Assembly: GCF_027531905.1 (NCBI RefSeq)
Contig: NZ_JAPZSU010000020.1
Span: 1-64,000, forward strand
From: Flavobacterium sp.
Lineage (GTDB): Bacteria > Bacteroidota > Bacteroidia > Flavobacteriales > Flavobacteriaceae
Length of the DNA: 64,000 nucleotides
Direction of reading: 5' to 3'
Made by a program: the position numbers and the translations under genes. The notes below the pieces were generated by a model, which saw only the letters and a program-made list of their open reading frames with translations, was not told where the DNA came from and did no database searches. Positions 45,903-56,900 of the stretch are shown in pieces. Each line of letters begins with the position of its first letter. The stretch's first letter is position 1.

Positions 45903-46350
45903 TTTTTTAAACACGACTTTTACGAATTGATACAAATTAAAACTGTAGTGTCTTCGAGGTGAAAAAGACACAGATTTCACAGATTTCCACAGATTTTTAT
46001 TTTAGTAAAATTAATCCGCGTTATCCGTGTTCCAATCAGGTTGCTAGTTTTAACCGCAAGGCACGCAAAGGATTACGCTAGGTTCGCGAAGTTTTACTCT
46101 TTGAGATAAATCTGTGCAATCTGTGTTTATCATCTTCAATACCAAAAAAAAATCCGCGTCCATCCGCTTTATCTGTGTCATCCGTGTTCCCATCACGATA
46201 GTCTTTCAATTTCAATCTGTGCAAATTTCAATCTATTTATCCGTGTCATCCGCGTTCCATTTATGCGTATAGCTAAAATCAATTTGTATAGATTTTTAAT
46301 TATTTTGTGGACTTTGTGTAATTCTTTGCGACCTTTGCGGTAAATTACAA
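45903..46350. repeat. Repeat-filled spacer (ATCCGTGTT, CACAGATT and TTTGCGG families)
   Basis: No gene seen. CACAGATTTCACAGATTT (from about 45970) and the inverted ATCTGTGCAATCTGTG (about 46107) face each other. Three fragments of a TCATCCGCGTTCC/TATCCGTGTTCC type occur near 46015, 46151-46192 and 46239-46258. CTTTGCGACCTTTGCGG near 46325 ends close to the next gene. All belong to families found elsewhere in this window. Confidence 0.6.
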
Positions 46351-47571
46351 TTGTCTATTTTGTCACAAATTATCTCTATAACCGCTTTGTCCTCTATTTC
46401 CCCTTTGGGCAATGACCCGAAGACCATTTGGGAAAACTATCAACATCCTTCAACTTGTTTTTCGGAGCAATTTTTAGACCATCAAAAGACTTGGGTAGCT
46501 GCTTTGGATGCCGCTTCACAACAAGAAGTTTTGGCATTACAGCAAACGGATATTAAGTACAAGTCATTAGATAAGTCGGTGTTGTATGCTATGGTCGCGG
46601 CAAGAAAAGCGTTGGCGCAGGCAGGTTGGCAAAAAGGAGGCAGTTTTGGTATCAACATCGGCTCGTCTCGAGGTGCCACCGATTTGTTCGAAAAACATTT
46701 TCAAGAATATTTAACCACGGGAAAAGCCCAAACTTTAGCTTCTCCCACGACTACTTTGGGGAATATTTCGTCTTGGGTGGCGCATGATTTGCAAAGTAAT
46801 GGTCCCGAAATTTCGCATTCGATTACTTGTTCTACTGCCTTGCATGCTTTACTCAATGGAGTCGCTTGGTTGCGAGCGGGAATGGCAAATCAGTTTTTGG
46901 TAGGGGGTAGTGAAGCGCCCTTGACTGATTTTACGATAGGCCAAATGCGTGCTTTGAAGATTTATACTCAAAACAAAGAGGGTCATCATGAGCCTGTCGC
47001 ACTTCAACAAGTTCAGTGTGACTATCCCAACCGTGCTTTGGATTTGGATAAAAAGCAAAACACAATGGTTTTGGGTGAAGGTGCGGCAGTATGCTGTTTA
47101 GAATTAGGAAAGAAGGAAAACGCCTTGGCTTTTATTGAAGGCATAGGTTACGCTACAGAAATTTTGGAACATAATATTTCAATCTCGGCAGAAGCTATTT
47201 GTTTTCAAAAGTCGATGGCAATGGCTCTGCAAAACACACCTTTGTCTGAAGTTGATGCTATTGTAATGCATGCGCCAGGTACCATCAAAGGGGATTTGAC
47301 AGAGTACCGAGCGATTGAAAAAGTGTTTGGAAAAAATTTGCCATTACTGACTACCAATAAATGGAAAATTGGCCACACGTTTGGTGCTTCCGGAATTTTA
47401 AGTGTTGAAATGGCCATTTTGATGCTGCAACATAACAAGTTTATCGGAGTGCCTTTTCTTAGTGACGCCAACCCTTTCAGAGTTCAAAACTCTGACAGGG
47501 TTATGAAAAAAGTGCTGGTTAACGCTGTTGGTTTTGGAGGCAATGCCGTTTCGGTGTTGTTGAGTTTGTAA
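46351..47571 (+). CDS. Beta-ketoacyl-ACP synthase-like enzyme, biotin-cluster type
   Basis: 406 residues from a TTG at 46351; a TTG at 46360 would give MSQIISITALSSISPLGN, which looks more like relatives. The thiolase-fold active site is complete: Cys in HSITCSTALHALLNG, His in MHAPGTIKGD and His in WKIGHTFGASG. Such KAS homologues often sit next to bioA in Bacteroidetes and may supply the pimeloyl precursor; that role is inferred. Residues 374-384 (NPFRVQNSDRV) are encoded by a 33-bp palindrome, an apparent in-frame insertion before MKKVLVNAVGFGGNA. Confidence 0.87.
   Translation: MSILSQIISITALSSISPLGNDPKTIWENYQHPSTCFSEQFLDHQKTWVAALDAASQQEVLALQQTDIKYKSLDKSVLYAMVAARKALAQAGWQKGGSFGINIGSSRGATDLFEKHFQEYLTTGKAQTLASPTTTLGNISSWVAHDLQSNGPEISHSITCSTALHALLNGVAWLRAGMANQFLVGGSEAPLTDFTIGQMRALKIYTQNKEGHHEPVALQQVQCDYPNRALDLDKKQNTMVLGEGAAVCCLELGKKENALAFIEGIGYATEILEHNISISAEAICFQKSMAMALQNTPLSEVDAIVMHAPGTIKGDLTEYRAIEKVFGKNLPLLTTNKWKIGHTFGASGILSVEMAILMLQHNKFIGVPFLSDANPFRVQNSDRVMKKVLVNAVGFGGNAVSVLLSL
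47470..47502 (+). repeat. 33-bp palindrome inserted in frame in the ketoacyl synthase
   Basis: AACCCTTTCAGAGTT (47470-47484) and AACTCTGACAGGGTT (47488-47502) are inverted copies with one mismatch and a CAA loop. It starts on a codon boundary and spans exactly 11 codons. The half-site AACCCTTTCAGAGT also occurs in the terminators at 58943 and, in part, at 20312, 53644 and 63027. Confidence 0.8.
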
Positions 47572-47599
47572 AATTTGGTTAACTGTTTAATCGGTTAAA

Positions 47600-48357
47600 T
47601 TTTAGACACAGATTCCACAGATTTCACGGATTTTTAAAAAGTTTAATCGTTTAAAGCTTTGCGCCCCTTGCGTAATCCTTTGCGCCCTTTGCGGTTAAAT
47701 TTTTGCCACGGATTTCACTGATGAAACGGATTTTAAATGGGTTTAATCGGTTAATTGTTTAAAGCTTTGCGCCCTTGCGGTTAAAATTTTACCACAAAGA
47801 AACACGAAGAAGTCACGAAGCTACACAAAGGAATGCTGTTGAACTTTGCGCCTTTGCGTCCTTGCGGTTAAATTTTGCACGCAGATTCCGCAGATTTTAA
47901 AGAGTTAATTATTTAAAACTTTGCGTCCCTTGCGTAAATCTTTGCGTTCTTGCGGTTAAGTTTTTCACCACAAAGAAACACGAAGAAGTCACGAAGCTAC
48001 ACAAAGGAATGCTGTTGAACTTTGCGCCTTTGCGTCCTTGCGGTTAAATTTTGCACGCAGATTTCGCAGATTTTAAAGAATTAATTATTTAAAACTTTGC
48101 GTCCCTTGCGTAAATCTTTGCGAACTTTGCGGTTAAGTTTTTCACCACAAAGAAACACGAAGAAGTCACGAAGCTACACAAAGGAATGTTGTTGAACTTT
48201 GCGCCTTTGCGTCCTTGCGATTAAATTTTGCACGCAGATTCCGCGGATTTTAAAGAATTAATTATTTAAAACTTTGCGTCCCTTGCGTAATCCTTTGCGC
48301 TCTTTGCGGTTAAATTTTTTTACCACAAAGAAACACGAAGAAGCCACACAAAGTAAA
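47600..48357. repeat. Tandem repeat array, 176-178 bp unit
   Basis: Units starting ACCACAAAGAAACACGAAGA begin at 47791, 47967, 48144 and, truncated, at 48322. Each continues with GAACTTTGCGCC, TTGCGGTTAAATTTTGCACG and GCGTCCCTTGCGTAA. Units are nearly identical, so expansion is recent. 47600-47790 holds a diverged, shorter version. No coding sense and no spacer diversity, so not CRISPR. Confidence 0.85.
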
Positions 48358-48389
48358 AGTAATGCAATTGTTGTAACGCTGAAGGAAAA

Positions 48390-48419
48390 CTTATATGCCC
48401 TTATTTGCCTTATATGGTT
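48390..48419. repeat. Single arm of the CATATAAGG repeat family (inverted)
   Basis: CTTATATGCCCTTATTTGCC followed by TTATATGGTT is the reverse complement form of the arm at 35606-35635. Confidence 0.65.
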
Positions 48420-48500
48420 CAAAATACATAGCCTATTTATAAAAAACTTCGATGATTTCGATGTTTTTTTCTTGTGAACTTAGCGGTTAAATTTTAGGCA

Positions 48501-49001
48501 CTATAAAAAATCCGCCTCATCCGCGTTCCCAAGCTCCAATTCCTTTACTTTCTCATAAACTAAGTTGCTCTCAAAACCACGACGAAGCATATAATCACAA
48601 AACTTTTTCCTTTTTTTAAGCGCATTTTTTTCTGCAATAGATTGCCAATTCCTTTCGGCTAAAGCATTAAAAGTTTCCAAGTATTCCTCAGGGGAGATTT
48701 CTTTTAAGGCAAGTGTAATCAAGGTGTTGTTGATGTGACGCATTTTGAGTTCGTTGGTAATGCGGATTTTTCCCCAGTGTTTGATGCGGTGTTTTCCACG
48801 GGCGAAACTACAAGCGAAACGCGCTTCATTCAAGAAGTTCTGTTCAATAAGATACACAATAAGTTGGTCGATTTCGTGGGATTCTAAGCGCATGCTTCTC
48901 AATTTGGTTACCACTTCTTCGTGACAGCGCTCTTGATAGGTACAATAGTGTTCTATTTTGTGTTGGGCTTGTTGGAAGGTATAAAAAGTAGCCATTAGCA
49001 T
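48501..49001 (-). CDS. recX: Regulatory protein RecX
   Basis: Modulator of RecA filaments. 166 residues of three-helix repeats typical of RecX (EVVTKLRSMRLESHEIDQLI, LNEARFACSFARGKHRIKHWG, KKFCDYMLRRGFESNLVYE). The core ends near VYEKVKELE; the last about ten residues (LGNADEADFL) are encoded by an ATCCGC-type intergenic repeat (about 48508-48532), so the stop codon appears to have been supplied by the repeat. The start may also be the ATG two codons later. Confidence 0.9.
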   Translation of the reverse strand: MLMATFYTFQQAQHKIEHYCTYQERCHEEVVTKLRSMRLESHEIDQLIVYLIEQNFLNEARFACSFARGKHRIKHWGKIRITNELKMRHINNTLITLALKEISPEEYLETFNALAERNWQSIAEKNALKKRKKFCDYMLRRGFESNLVYEKVKELELGNADEADFL

Positions 49002-49126
49002 GAATAAGTTTTTTGATCTTTTGTTACAAAAATAGCGTTTTATACCTACAAAAAGCTGTCTAAATTGAAGCTTGCCTGGTGGTATTGTAAAATGGAATTT
49101 ATAACCACTATAAATTAAGGGTTTAC

Positions 49127-49156
49127 TTGTTTTTTTATCAATATTGGTTACTTTTG
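49127..49156 (+). promoter_or_regulatory. Promoter of the first T9SS cargo gene
   Basis: TTG at 49127-49129, a 19-nt spacer and TACTTTTG at 49149-49156. Predicted leader about 75 nt. Confidence 0.68.
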
Positions 49157-49236
49157 TGCGACTTTGCTTATTTATGTAGAATTACGCTATGTTGTTTATT
49201 TACAGAGGCTTGTTATAAAATTACTAAACATTTTTT

Positions 49237-52200
49237 ATGAAAAGAATTTTACTTATTGCGGTTTTGTTGATGGTTCAATTGGGATTTGGGCAAGTTTCTA
49301 GTTATACTTTTTCACAATCGATAGAAACTTATGCATCTTTATCAGGAGGCACTGTTGCTCATAATGTTAGTTGGGATGATTCTGTAACCCCGAACTCAAT
49401 TCCACTAGGTTTCACTTTTTATTTTAATGAGGTTGAATATACTACTTGTTCTGTCAATTCTGATGGGTATTTGACATTTGGTACCACAATTTCCGAAGCT
49501 CAGTTTAGAAATCCTATATCCTCAACTAGAGGTTATCAAGGAGCGATAAGTGCTTTGGCAATTGATTTAGTTGATGGTGGGGCTAGTATTGTTTATCAAA
49601 CAATTGGAACAGCACCCAATAGAACTTTTGTAGTGCAGTGGGCAAATGCGAAGCGATATGCTGATAGGGCAGCATCTACTGAATCATTTAATTTTCAAAT
49701 AAGATTAAATGAGACTTCTAACACCATTCAAGTAGTTTATGGTGATTGTAGAACCTCCTCTTCAACCGATAGAGCAACAGAAGTTGGATTAAGAGGGGCA
49801 AATAATTCAGATTTTAATAATAGAATAGTAACGAATAACTGGACTTCTTCAACAGCAGGAACTGCTAATAACGCAATTTGTAATACGGGAAATGATGCTG
49901 GGGAACTTCCAACAAATGGTTTAACTTACAAATGGACGCCAGTTCCTCCAACCATTACTAGTTTAAGTTCAACAAATGGTTGTGCAGGTTCAACGATTAT
50001 TATAAATGGCACAAGATTAACTGGTGCAACTGCCGCGAATGTTAGGATTGGTGGTACACCAGTAGCTTCAATTACTTCAATTTCTTCGACTCAAATAGTT
50101 GCAGTTGTAGGATCTGGTACCACCGGATTAGTAACAGTTACTAAAGCAAGTGGTACAGCTACAAGCGCTAGTACTTTTACAGTTAATCCTGCTCCTACAT
50201 CTTCCAATGCTGGTGTAGATCAATCAGGTAATTCAACTTCTTATACTTTATCAGCAAATACGCCAACTGTAGGGACTGGAGCTTGGTCAATAATTAGTGG
50301 GCCAAATACCTCACTCACTCAATTTAGTAATGTTTCTAATCCTGCTGCTATATTTACACCTTCAGTATCAGGATCTTTTGTATTGAGTTGGACCATTACC
50401 AATGGCAGCTGTACATCCTCTGATCAGATAGCAATTACTCCATGTATCAACAACTTAATTACAAATGGAGATTTTGCTAATGGAGGAACAGGATGGACAT
50501 TTGCAACTACTAAAGGTCGCTATGTTGAGACTAATCCTGAAAATATTTATTTTAGTACCGGTAATCCTGGTTCTACCGCTGAATTAGATAGTGAAGCGTC
50601 ACTAAGACAAACGGTAACAGTAACACCAGGTGTTTCTTATACCTTAAGTTTTGTCTATGCACTAAGGGGAGGAGCTACAAGTCCTGGTGCTGTAGATGTT
50701 AAAGTCATTGGCGGGACTACACCAGTGTCTACCATTTTTACTACCACAAGTAATATCCCTTCTACAGAAACTTTTACTTTTACACCTTCAAGTACTTCTA
50801 TTGCAATTGAGTTTTTTAATAGTTTAAGTGGTTCTAGTACACTTGGTACGATTATAGACAACATTGTTTTAGTGCCTTCGAGTCAAGTGACTCCTTCTGC
50901 GACTACAATTCCAAAAGGAGTTTTTAATACTTTAGCTTCTTGTGCAGGAACTCCTGTGCAATTAGATGTAGAAAATGTGCCTAGTACTGGAGTTACGTAT
51001 TCTTGGACAGGTTCGGCTGGAGTAACATTTTCTGCAACAAACATTAAAAATCCAATTGCAACTTTTACAAATAATGGTTTGAATGAAGCTACAGTTACTG
51101 TAACAACAGCTGGAGGTTGTATTTCATCTTCTACTACTTATGTTAATATTAATAGAACAAATGGGCCAACGATTACGACTACAGCAACACCTGCTGTAGT
51201 TTTAGCAGTTTGCCAAAGTGTTGGTGCTCAAACCACAAGTATGGCTTATACAGCCACTACTAATTCACCAACGAGCTATAGAATTGATTGGAATACTTTA
51301 GCCGATCAGGGTAGTACTGCATTTACTACTGGAGGCAGTTTAACAGGAATTGTTGTTCCCGCAGGAACACCCGCAGGTACCTATACAGGAACAATGATAG
51401 TAACTAATGCAAACTGTTCGTCTACGAAAGCAATTAGCTTAACCGTTGGTAAAACCGCAAGTTCCGCTTCGTCTAGTCCTACCTTGTGTCAAAATTCCTT
51501 AATGACACCTATAACTCATACTACTATTGGTACTACAAGTATTGGTAGTCCTTCAGGTTTGCCTACTGGTGTTTCAGCTGCTTGGGCATCAAATGCCATT
51601 ACAATTAGTGGTACTCCAACACAATCAGGGACATTCAATTATAGTATTCCGTTAACAGGAAGTTGTTCGGGTGCAGTAAACGCGACGGGAACCATAACGG
51701 TAAATCCATTACCAGTAGCCCCTACAGTTGGCACGATAACAAATGTTACTTGTTCTTCAACTACAGGTAGTGTTGTATTGAGTGATTTGCAAAATGGTTG
51801 GACTATTACCCAATCAGGAACTGCGCCAGGAAGTTATACTTCATCAGGCACGAGTTATACCGTTACAGGATTAGCGGTTGGAGATTATACCTTTACGGTA
51901 AAAAATGGAACTTGTACTTCAGCTAGCACACCAAATGTTCCCATCATTGACGCTTCTAGTGCCACATGGAATGGTAGTGGATGGGTTGGCAGTATTGCAC
52001 CTGATGCTACTAAAAACATTATCATAGCTTCTTCCTTAGGTTCTCCTTTTGCAGCTAATTTAACAGGTTGTTCCTTAACGATTAATACAGGAGTTACTGC
52101 CACAGTTCCTTCAGGAGTTACGTTAACAATAACAAATGCTGTAACAACCAATGGGCAATTGATTTTCGAAAACAACGCAAGCTTGGTGCAAACCACCAAT

Positions 52201-53622
52201 GCCACGAATACTGGAGCTATAGAATACCGTCGCACTTCTTCTCCGATGAAGAACTTCGATTTTACGTATTGGGCTTCACCGGTAAGTGGGCAAACGGCAA
52301 AATTATTATCTCCAAATACCTTATGGGATAAGTATTTTAGATTTAGTGGTTCGGCTAATGATTGGGTTTTTGATGACGGCGAAATGAAACCTGGAGTTGG
52401 ATTCATTATCCGCACGCCCAAACCTGGGATTTATGGGTCACCTTATCCAGAAACAGTTGTCATGCCTTATGCACAACCAGTGGCTTTCAAAGGGGTTGCA
52501 AATAATGGGGATTATACCTTTACTGCAGGGGCAGGTCAATTCAATTTGATAGGGAATCCGTATCCATCGGCAATTGATGCGGATAAATTTATCAATGCCA
52601 ATAGTGGTATTATCAATGGGGCATTGTATTTCTGGACACATAATACCGCTATTGCACCAAGTGGTTCGGATTATGTGTATACCGCCGATGATTATGCGAG
52701 TTATACCTTAACTGGTGGAACAGGAACAGGAAATTTTGTAGATACCAATGGTAATGGAATTATGGAACCAAATGAAGAAATGGTTTCCAATAGACCAATT
52801 GGAAAAATTGCTGCAGGTCAATCGTTTTTTGTAGAATCGCAACCTACACCCACTGCTACACAATTTGTGTTCAATAACAGTATGCGTGCAACCGGTAACA
52901 ATTCACAGTTTTTTAAACAAGTCAATACTAAGAAGTCAACCAAATTAGAAAAAAACCGTATTTGGTTGAACTTAACCAATAGTGGCGGTGCTTTCAAACA
53001 ATTGTTAGTGGGTTACATTACGGGAGCTACCAATGATTGGGATAATTTGTATGATGGATCAACATTTGATGGGCAAGAGTTTGTAGATTTCTACAGTGTC
53101 AACCAAGGAAAAAACTTAACCATTCAAGGACGCACTTTGCCATTCGTAGACACTGATATAGTGCCTTTGGGTTACCGAAGTACAATTGCTGGATCATTCG
53201 ACATCAGCATCGATAATAGAGATGGTGCTTTGACCAATCAAGAAATTTGGTTGGAAGACAAAAAGACCAACACCATGCATGATTTAACCAAAGGGAAATA
53301 TACTTTTATAGTGATCGACGGAGTAGAGAACGACCGCTTTGTATTGAAATACACCAACAAAACTTTAGGTACCGAGGATAATGAATTGGCGAATAAAGCT
53401 CTTATTGTAAGTGTTAAAAATAAAAAAATCACCGTTACGTCTTCTGCAGAAGCGATCACGCAAGTACAGGTTTTTGATTTGTTGGGAAGAAAAGTGTACG
53501 ACAAATCGAAAATTAACACCCAAGAATGGACCCTTTCGAATTTATCTTTGAGTAATCAAATCTTGATTGTAAAAACTACTTTGGCCAACGGCGCCATCAG
53601 CAATAAGAAGATTAGTTACTAA
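49237..53622 (+). CDS. T9SS-secreted multidomain protein with type-C-like sorting signal (paralogue 1)
   Basis: 1461 residues. Signal peptide ([19 protein letters not shown]). N-domain about 20-235 (propeller/lectin-like, [20 protein letters not shown]). IPT/TIG domain about 238-318. Galactose-binding/CBM-like domain about 407-550 ([15 protein letters not shown]). Ig/PKD-like domains about 567-735 and a beta domain about 823-905. From about 908 to the end is a module shared with the next two genes, with [26 protein letters not shown] and a final domain ending [16 protein letters not shown]. The end matches the T9SS type C signal used in Flavobacterium. Surface adhesion or glycan binding is inferred. 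Confidence 0.85.
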   Translation: MKRILLIAVLLMVQLGFGQVSSYTFSQSIETYASLSGGTVAHNVSWDDSVTPNSIPLGFTFYFNEVEYTTCSVNSDGYLTFGTTISEAQFRNPISSTRGYQGAISALAIDLVDGGASIVYQTIGTAPNRTFVVQWANAKRYADRAASTESFNFQIRLNETSNTIQVVYGDCRTSSSTDRATEVGLRGANNSDFNNRIVTNNWTSSTAGTANNAICNTGNDAGELPTNGLTYKWTPVPPTITSLSSTNGCAGSTIIINGTRLTGATAANVRIGGTPVASITSISSTQIVAVVGSGTTGLVTVTKASGTATSASTFTVNPAPTSSNAGVDQSGNSTSYTLSANTPTVGTGAWSIISGPNTSLTQFSNVSNPAAIFTPSVSGSFVLSWTITNGSCTSSDQIAITPCINNLITNGDFANGGTGWTFATTKGRYVETNPENIYFSTGNPGSTAELDSEASLRQTVTVTPGVSYTLSFVYALRGGATSPGAVDVKVIGGTTPVSTIFTTTSNIPSTETFTFTPSSTSIAIEFFNSLSGSSTLGTIIDNIVLVPSSQVTPSATTIPKGVFNTLASCAGTPVQLDVENVPSTGVTYSWTGSAGVTFSATNIKNPIATFTNNGLNEATVTVTTAGGCISSSTTYVNINRTNGPTITTTATPAVVLAVCQSVGAQTTSMAYTATTNSPTSYRIDWNTLADQGSTAFTTGGSLTGIVVPAGTPAGTYTGTMIVTNANCSSTKAISLTVGKTASSASSSPTLCQNSLMTPITHTTIGTTSIGSPSGLPTGVSAAWASNAITISGTPTQSGTFNYSIPLTGSCSGAVNATGTITVNPLPVAPTVGTITNVTCSSTTGSVVLSDLQNGWTITQSGTAPGSYTSSGTSYTVTGLAVGDYTFTVKNGTCTSASTPNVPIIDASSATWNGSGWVGSIAPDATKNIIIASSLGSPFAANLTGCSLTINTGVTATVPSGVTLTITNAVTTNGQLIFENNASLVQTTNATNTGAIEYRRTSSPMKNFDFTYWASPVSGQTAKLLSPNTLWDKYFRFSGSANDWVFDDGEMKPGVGFIIRTPKPGIYGSPYPETVVMPYAQPVAFKGVANNGDYTFTAGAGQFNLIGNPYPSAIDADKFINANSGIINGALYFWTHNTAIAPSGSDYVYTADDYASYTLTGGTGTGNFVDTNGNGIMEPNEEMVSNRPIGKIAAGQSFFVESQPTPTATQFVFNNSMRATGNNSQFFKQVNTKKSTKLEKNRIWLNLTNSGGAFKQLLVGYITGATNDWDNLYDGSTFDGQEFVDFYSVNQGKNLTIQGRTLPFVDTDIVPLGYRSTIAGSFDISIDNRDGALTNQEIWLEDKKTNTMHDLTKGKYTFIVIDGVENDRFVLKYTNKTLGTEDNELANKALIVSVKNKKITVTSSAEAITQVQVFDLLGRKVYDKSKINTQEWTLSNLSLSNQILIVKTTLANGAISNKKISY

Positions 53623-53643
53623 AAAAAGTATCTTATTTTTTAC

Positions 53644-53683
53644 AAACCCTTTCAAAGTCCAGTATTTTGAAAGGGTTTTTTTT
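53644..53683 (+). terminator. Intrinsic terminator of T9SS paralogue 1
   Basis: AAACCCTTTCAAA pairs with TTTTGAAAGGGTTT, then a T-run. The following spacer to 53954 is AT-rich; TAATTTTG at 53844-53851 is the only candidate -7 element, without a matching TTG. Confidence 0.9.
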
Positions 53684-53954
53684 GCTCGCTTGTAAATTTA
53701 TTCAGATTATTATTGTTTAAGTTTTTTATACTTAATAAACATAAGACACTGAAAATTAGTTGTTTCTGAAATTTTTAAAGTAAAATACGTTTAATAATAG
53801 CTAATATTATTGTAAATGATATTTAGTTTAGAGTTGTTATCCATAATTTTGCAAACCCCTAAAATTAGGCACATTACGTTTTTAAACTATTGAGTTTGAT
53901 ATTGATTTTTAAAAGATTAAAAAAGGAGATAAATAAAATTTAAGAAAAGGTTAC

Positions 53955-56900
53955 ATGTTTGAATCAGGATTTTTTGCAAGGATAAATGAAGTATGTTTTA
54001 GGAATTTATGGTTTTTTTTACTGTTTTTACCATTTTTTGGACTAGGTCAAGCCTTATCGGGCAATTACATTATTGGTGCGTCACAACCTGCTCCCTTTAA
54101 TACGATTACCAATGCTGTAGCCAGAATTAACAGCTCTGGTGTTTCGGGTCCGGTTACTTTTTTGTTAGACGATGCTATTTATTCGGCTTCAGAATCATTT
54201 CCTATTACTATCAATGCTTTTGCAGGTGCTAGTGCTGTTAATACGTTAACCATAAAACCAAATACAGGTAAAACAGTTTTGATTCGAGCTAACAATTCTG
54301 GTGCAACAGAAGTAGCAAGTGTTATTGATTTGAATGGTGCGGATTATGTTGTTTTTGATGGAAATAATGGCTCGGTAAACAAAGCATTGACGGTTTATAA
54401 TAACTCAACAGTGCACACTTCTCCAAAAACTGTTTTTTGGTTACGAAATACGGCTTCGTTCAATCAAGTTAGAAATCTTAACATACAACAGAATTTTTCA
54501 GCTGTAAGTGATTTTTCCTTAGGAATTTTTGCTGGAGGCTCTTCAATTAGTACGGCTAGTAATGCTAATAATCCCAATACAACAGTCAATAATGTAAACT
54601 TTGTTGATGTGAAGCATTTGTTGTATGTGAACGGAATAGATGAAACAGGAAATGCTAATTGGACGGTTAGTAACACTACAAATACTACTACAAATGCTGT
54701 AAATAAGCCTTTTGCAGGTATAGTTTTAACTAAAACTTCAAATTTTATTATAGCCAATAACATCTTGTCTAATTTATCTGAGACTAATCTTGCCTATGGA
54801 AATTTCCCTTTTGCAGGAGGAATAGTGGTAACCGCGAACAATGGGATCATTTCAAATAATCAAGTTAGTGATGTGATAAGTAGTATCGCCAAAACTGCTT
54901 TTGGGATTTATATAACGGGTAATAATATTACATTAGCCAATAATGTTGTTTCAAATGTAGCCTCAATTGGAGGTGGAGGAACAGCAACACAAAATGGTTT
55001 TGGAATCATACTAGATGGAGCTAATAATACTAAGATATATTATAATAGCGTTCGTTTGGGAGTGAATCAAACTTCAGGGATATCTGCTCCCATTTATATA
55101 GAAAGTAATTGTAATGCATTAGATATACGTAATAATATTTTTATAAACGCTCAAACAAGTGGAAGCACCAGAGTTGCTTTCTACTCAGCTGGAATGGATA
55201 CGAGTAAGTTTCTGAATTTAGATTATAACAACTATGTTTCTGCTCAGCATATTGGTTCCTGGGGCGATTATTATACTCCTTCGAATTTAAAAACAACGCT
55301 AGCGAATTGGAAATCTGCTACAGCCAAAGAAGCTAATGCTAAAAATATAACTCCAGATTTTGTATCAAATACAACTTTACGATTGCAGCAAACTTTGAAT
55401 AATGAATCGCTACAAGGTATTGCATTAGCAGCTGTTGTCACAGATATAGATGGGGAGAATCGTGTTAAACCTTATATGGGAGCAGATGAATTTACTTGCA
55501 CACTGCCACCTACCACTTCTTTTGGTGCCACGCAAAGCATCTGTTATAATCGTGAGGTAGCTAGTCCAAATATTGGAGGCGTTACTTTTTCATCCGTTCC
55601 TTTTAATAGATATGTAACGCTTAATGTTATTCAAGGTTTACAATACAGAATAGCAACCACCGCTACCAACATAGGTTTAATAAAAAAAATAACCCTTTAT
55701 AATAATGCAACACCAGCTGTTGCGTTAAGCAATTTCTCAGCATCTAGCACTACTACCAGTGCCTCTTTGGATTGGACGGCTTCGTTTACAGGTGTTTTGA
55801 GGATTGAATTTACACCCACAATTTGCCAAAGTAGTGCCAATACGGATACTTTAACGGCAACATTTATCGGTGGTAATAATACTATCGACAATCCTAATGC
55901 AGCAGGAACCAATTCATGGGTAGGGCATGTGTATGATTTTTCTAATGCTGTAGGAGTACCCCCAACAGACGCTAATGCTTTTGCTAATTATTTAGGGAAT
56001 TTTACACAAGCAAATACGGTCTCAGGTACTACAAGGTCATTTGTTCAAGGATATGGAGGTACCGATACTTGTTTCCCTTTTACGGCTAGCGGCACCTCAC
56101 AAACGGTTCGCACGGATACTTTTGCGGTTCGATATAAAATGCAAACTACATCAGCGGTCTATCCAGCAGGATGTTATTTCGTGAATGTTAGAGGAGACGA
56201 TGGAGTTCGATTATATATAGATGGAGTTCTAGTCTTTAATGCATGGGAGCAACAAGGGCCAAGTAATTTTAGGAATGTTTTGGTTTCTTTGACAGGAAAC
56301 AGCTTATTGGAGTTTGATTTTTATGAAAAGGGTGGAGAAAACGTATCTGATTTTACTATTTTTCCAGTTGATGCTGCAACGTTAAGCACTATAAATGCGA
56401 TCACTCCTGCGGGGACGACTATTAGATGTGTCAATACAAACACTCTTTTAACTGGATCTGGTGTAGCAACGCAGGATAATAGCAATAATAAAATACCACC
56501 AGTAAGCTTTCAATGGCAATCCTCAACAGACAATGTTAATTGGACAGATATTGCTAGCGCAACAGGTAAAGATTATATCGTTCCCGGTACTAATCCCGTG
56601 ACAGCGACTCAAGTTTATTATAGAAGAAACTTAAAAGGTACTACCGTGAATTCTTCAGGCTGTGTGTATAGCTCCAATGTTGTGACCATAATTACCGGCA
56701 CAACTGGTACCCCAACAGCGCCAACATATACTCCAGGGACAGAAGTTACTTGTTCTAGTTTTAAGGCAAATTGGAATACTGTATCTTCGGCGACAAGTTA
56801 TAGATTGGATGTTTCAACTGGAAGTGGTTTTACCTCATTTGTTTCAGGATACAGTAATTTAAATGTTGGATTTGTCACTTCATTTAATGTTACAGGCTTA

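Noticed and set aside
47791..48357. Possible CRISPR-like array
   Set aside because: Units of 177 bp repeat head to tail with no variable spacers and no cas genes nearby.
51885..52421. Long minus-strand frame, with a near copy at 57179-57712
   Set aside because: Both are antisense shadows of the shared module in the cargo genes; their similarity follows from the sense-strand duplication.
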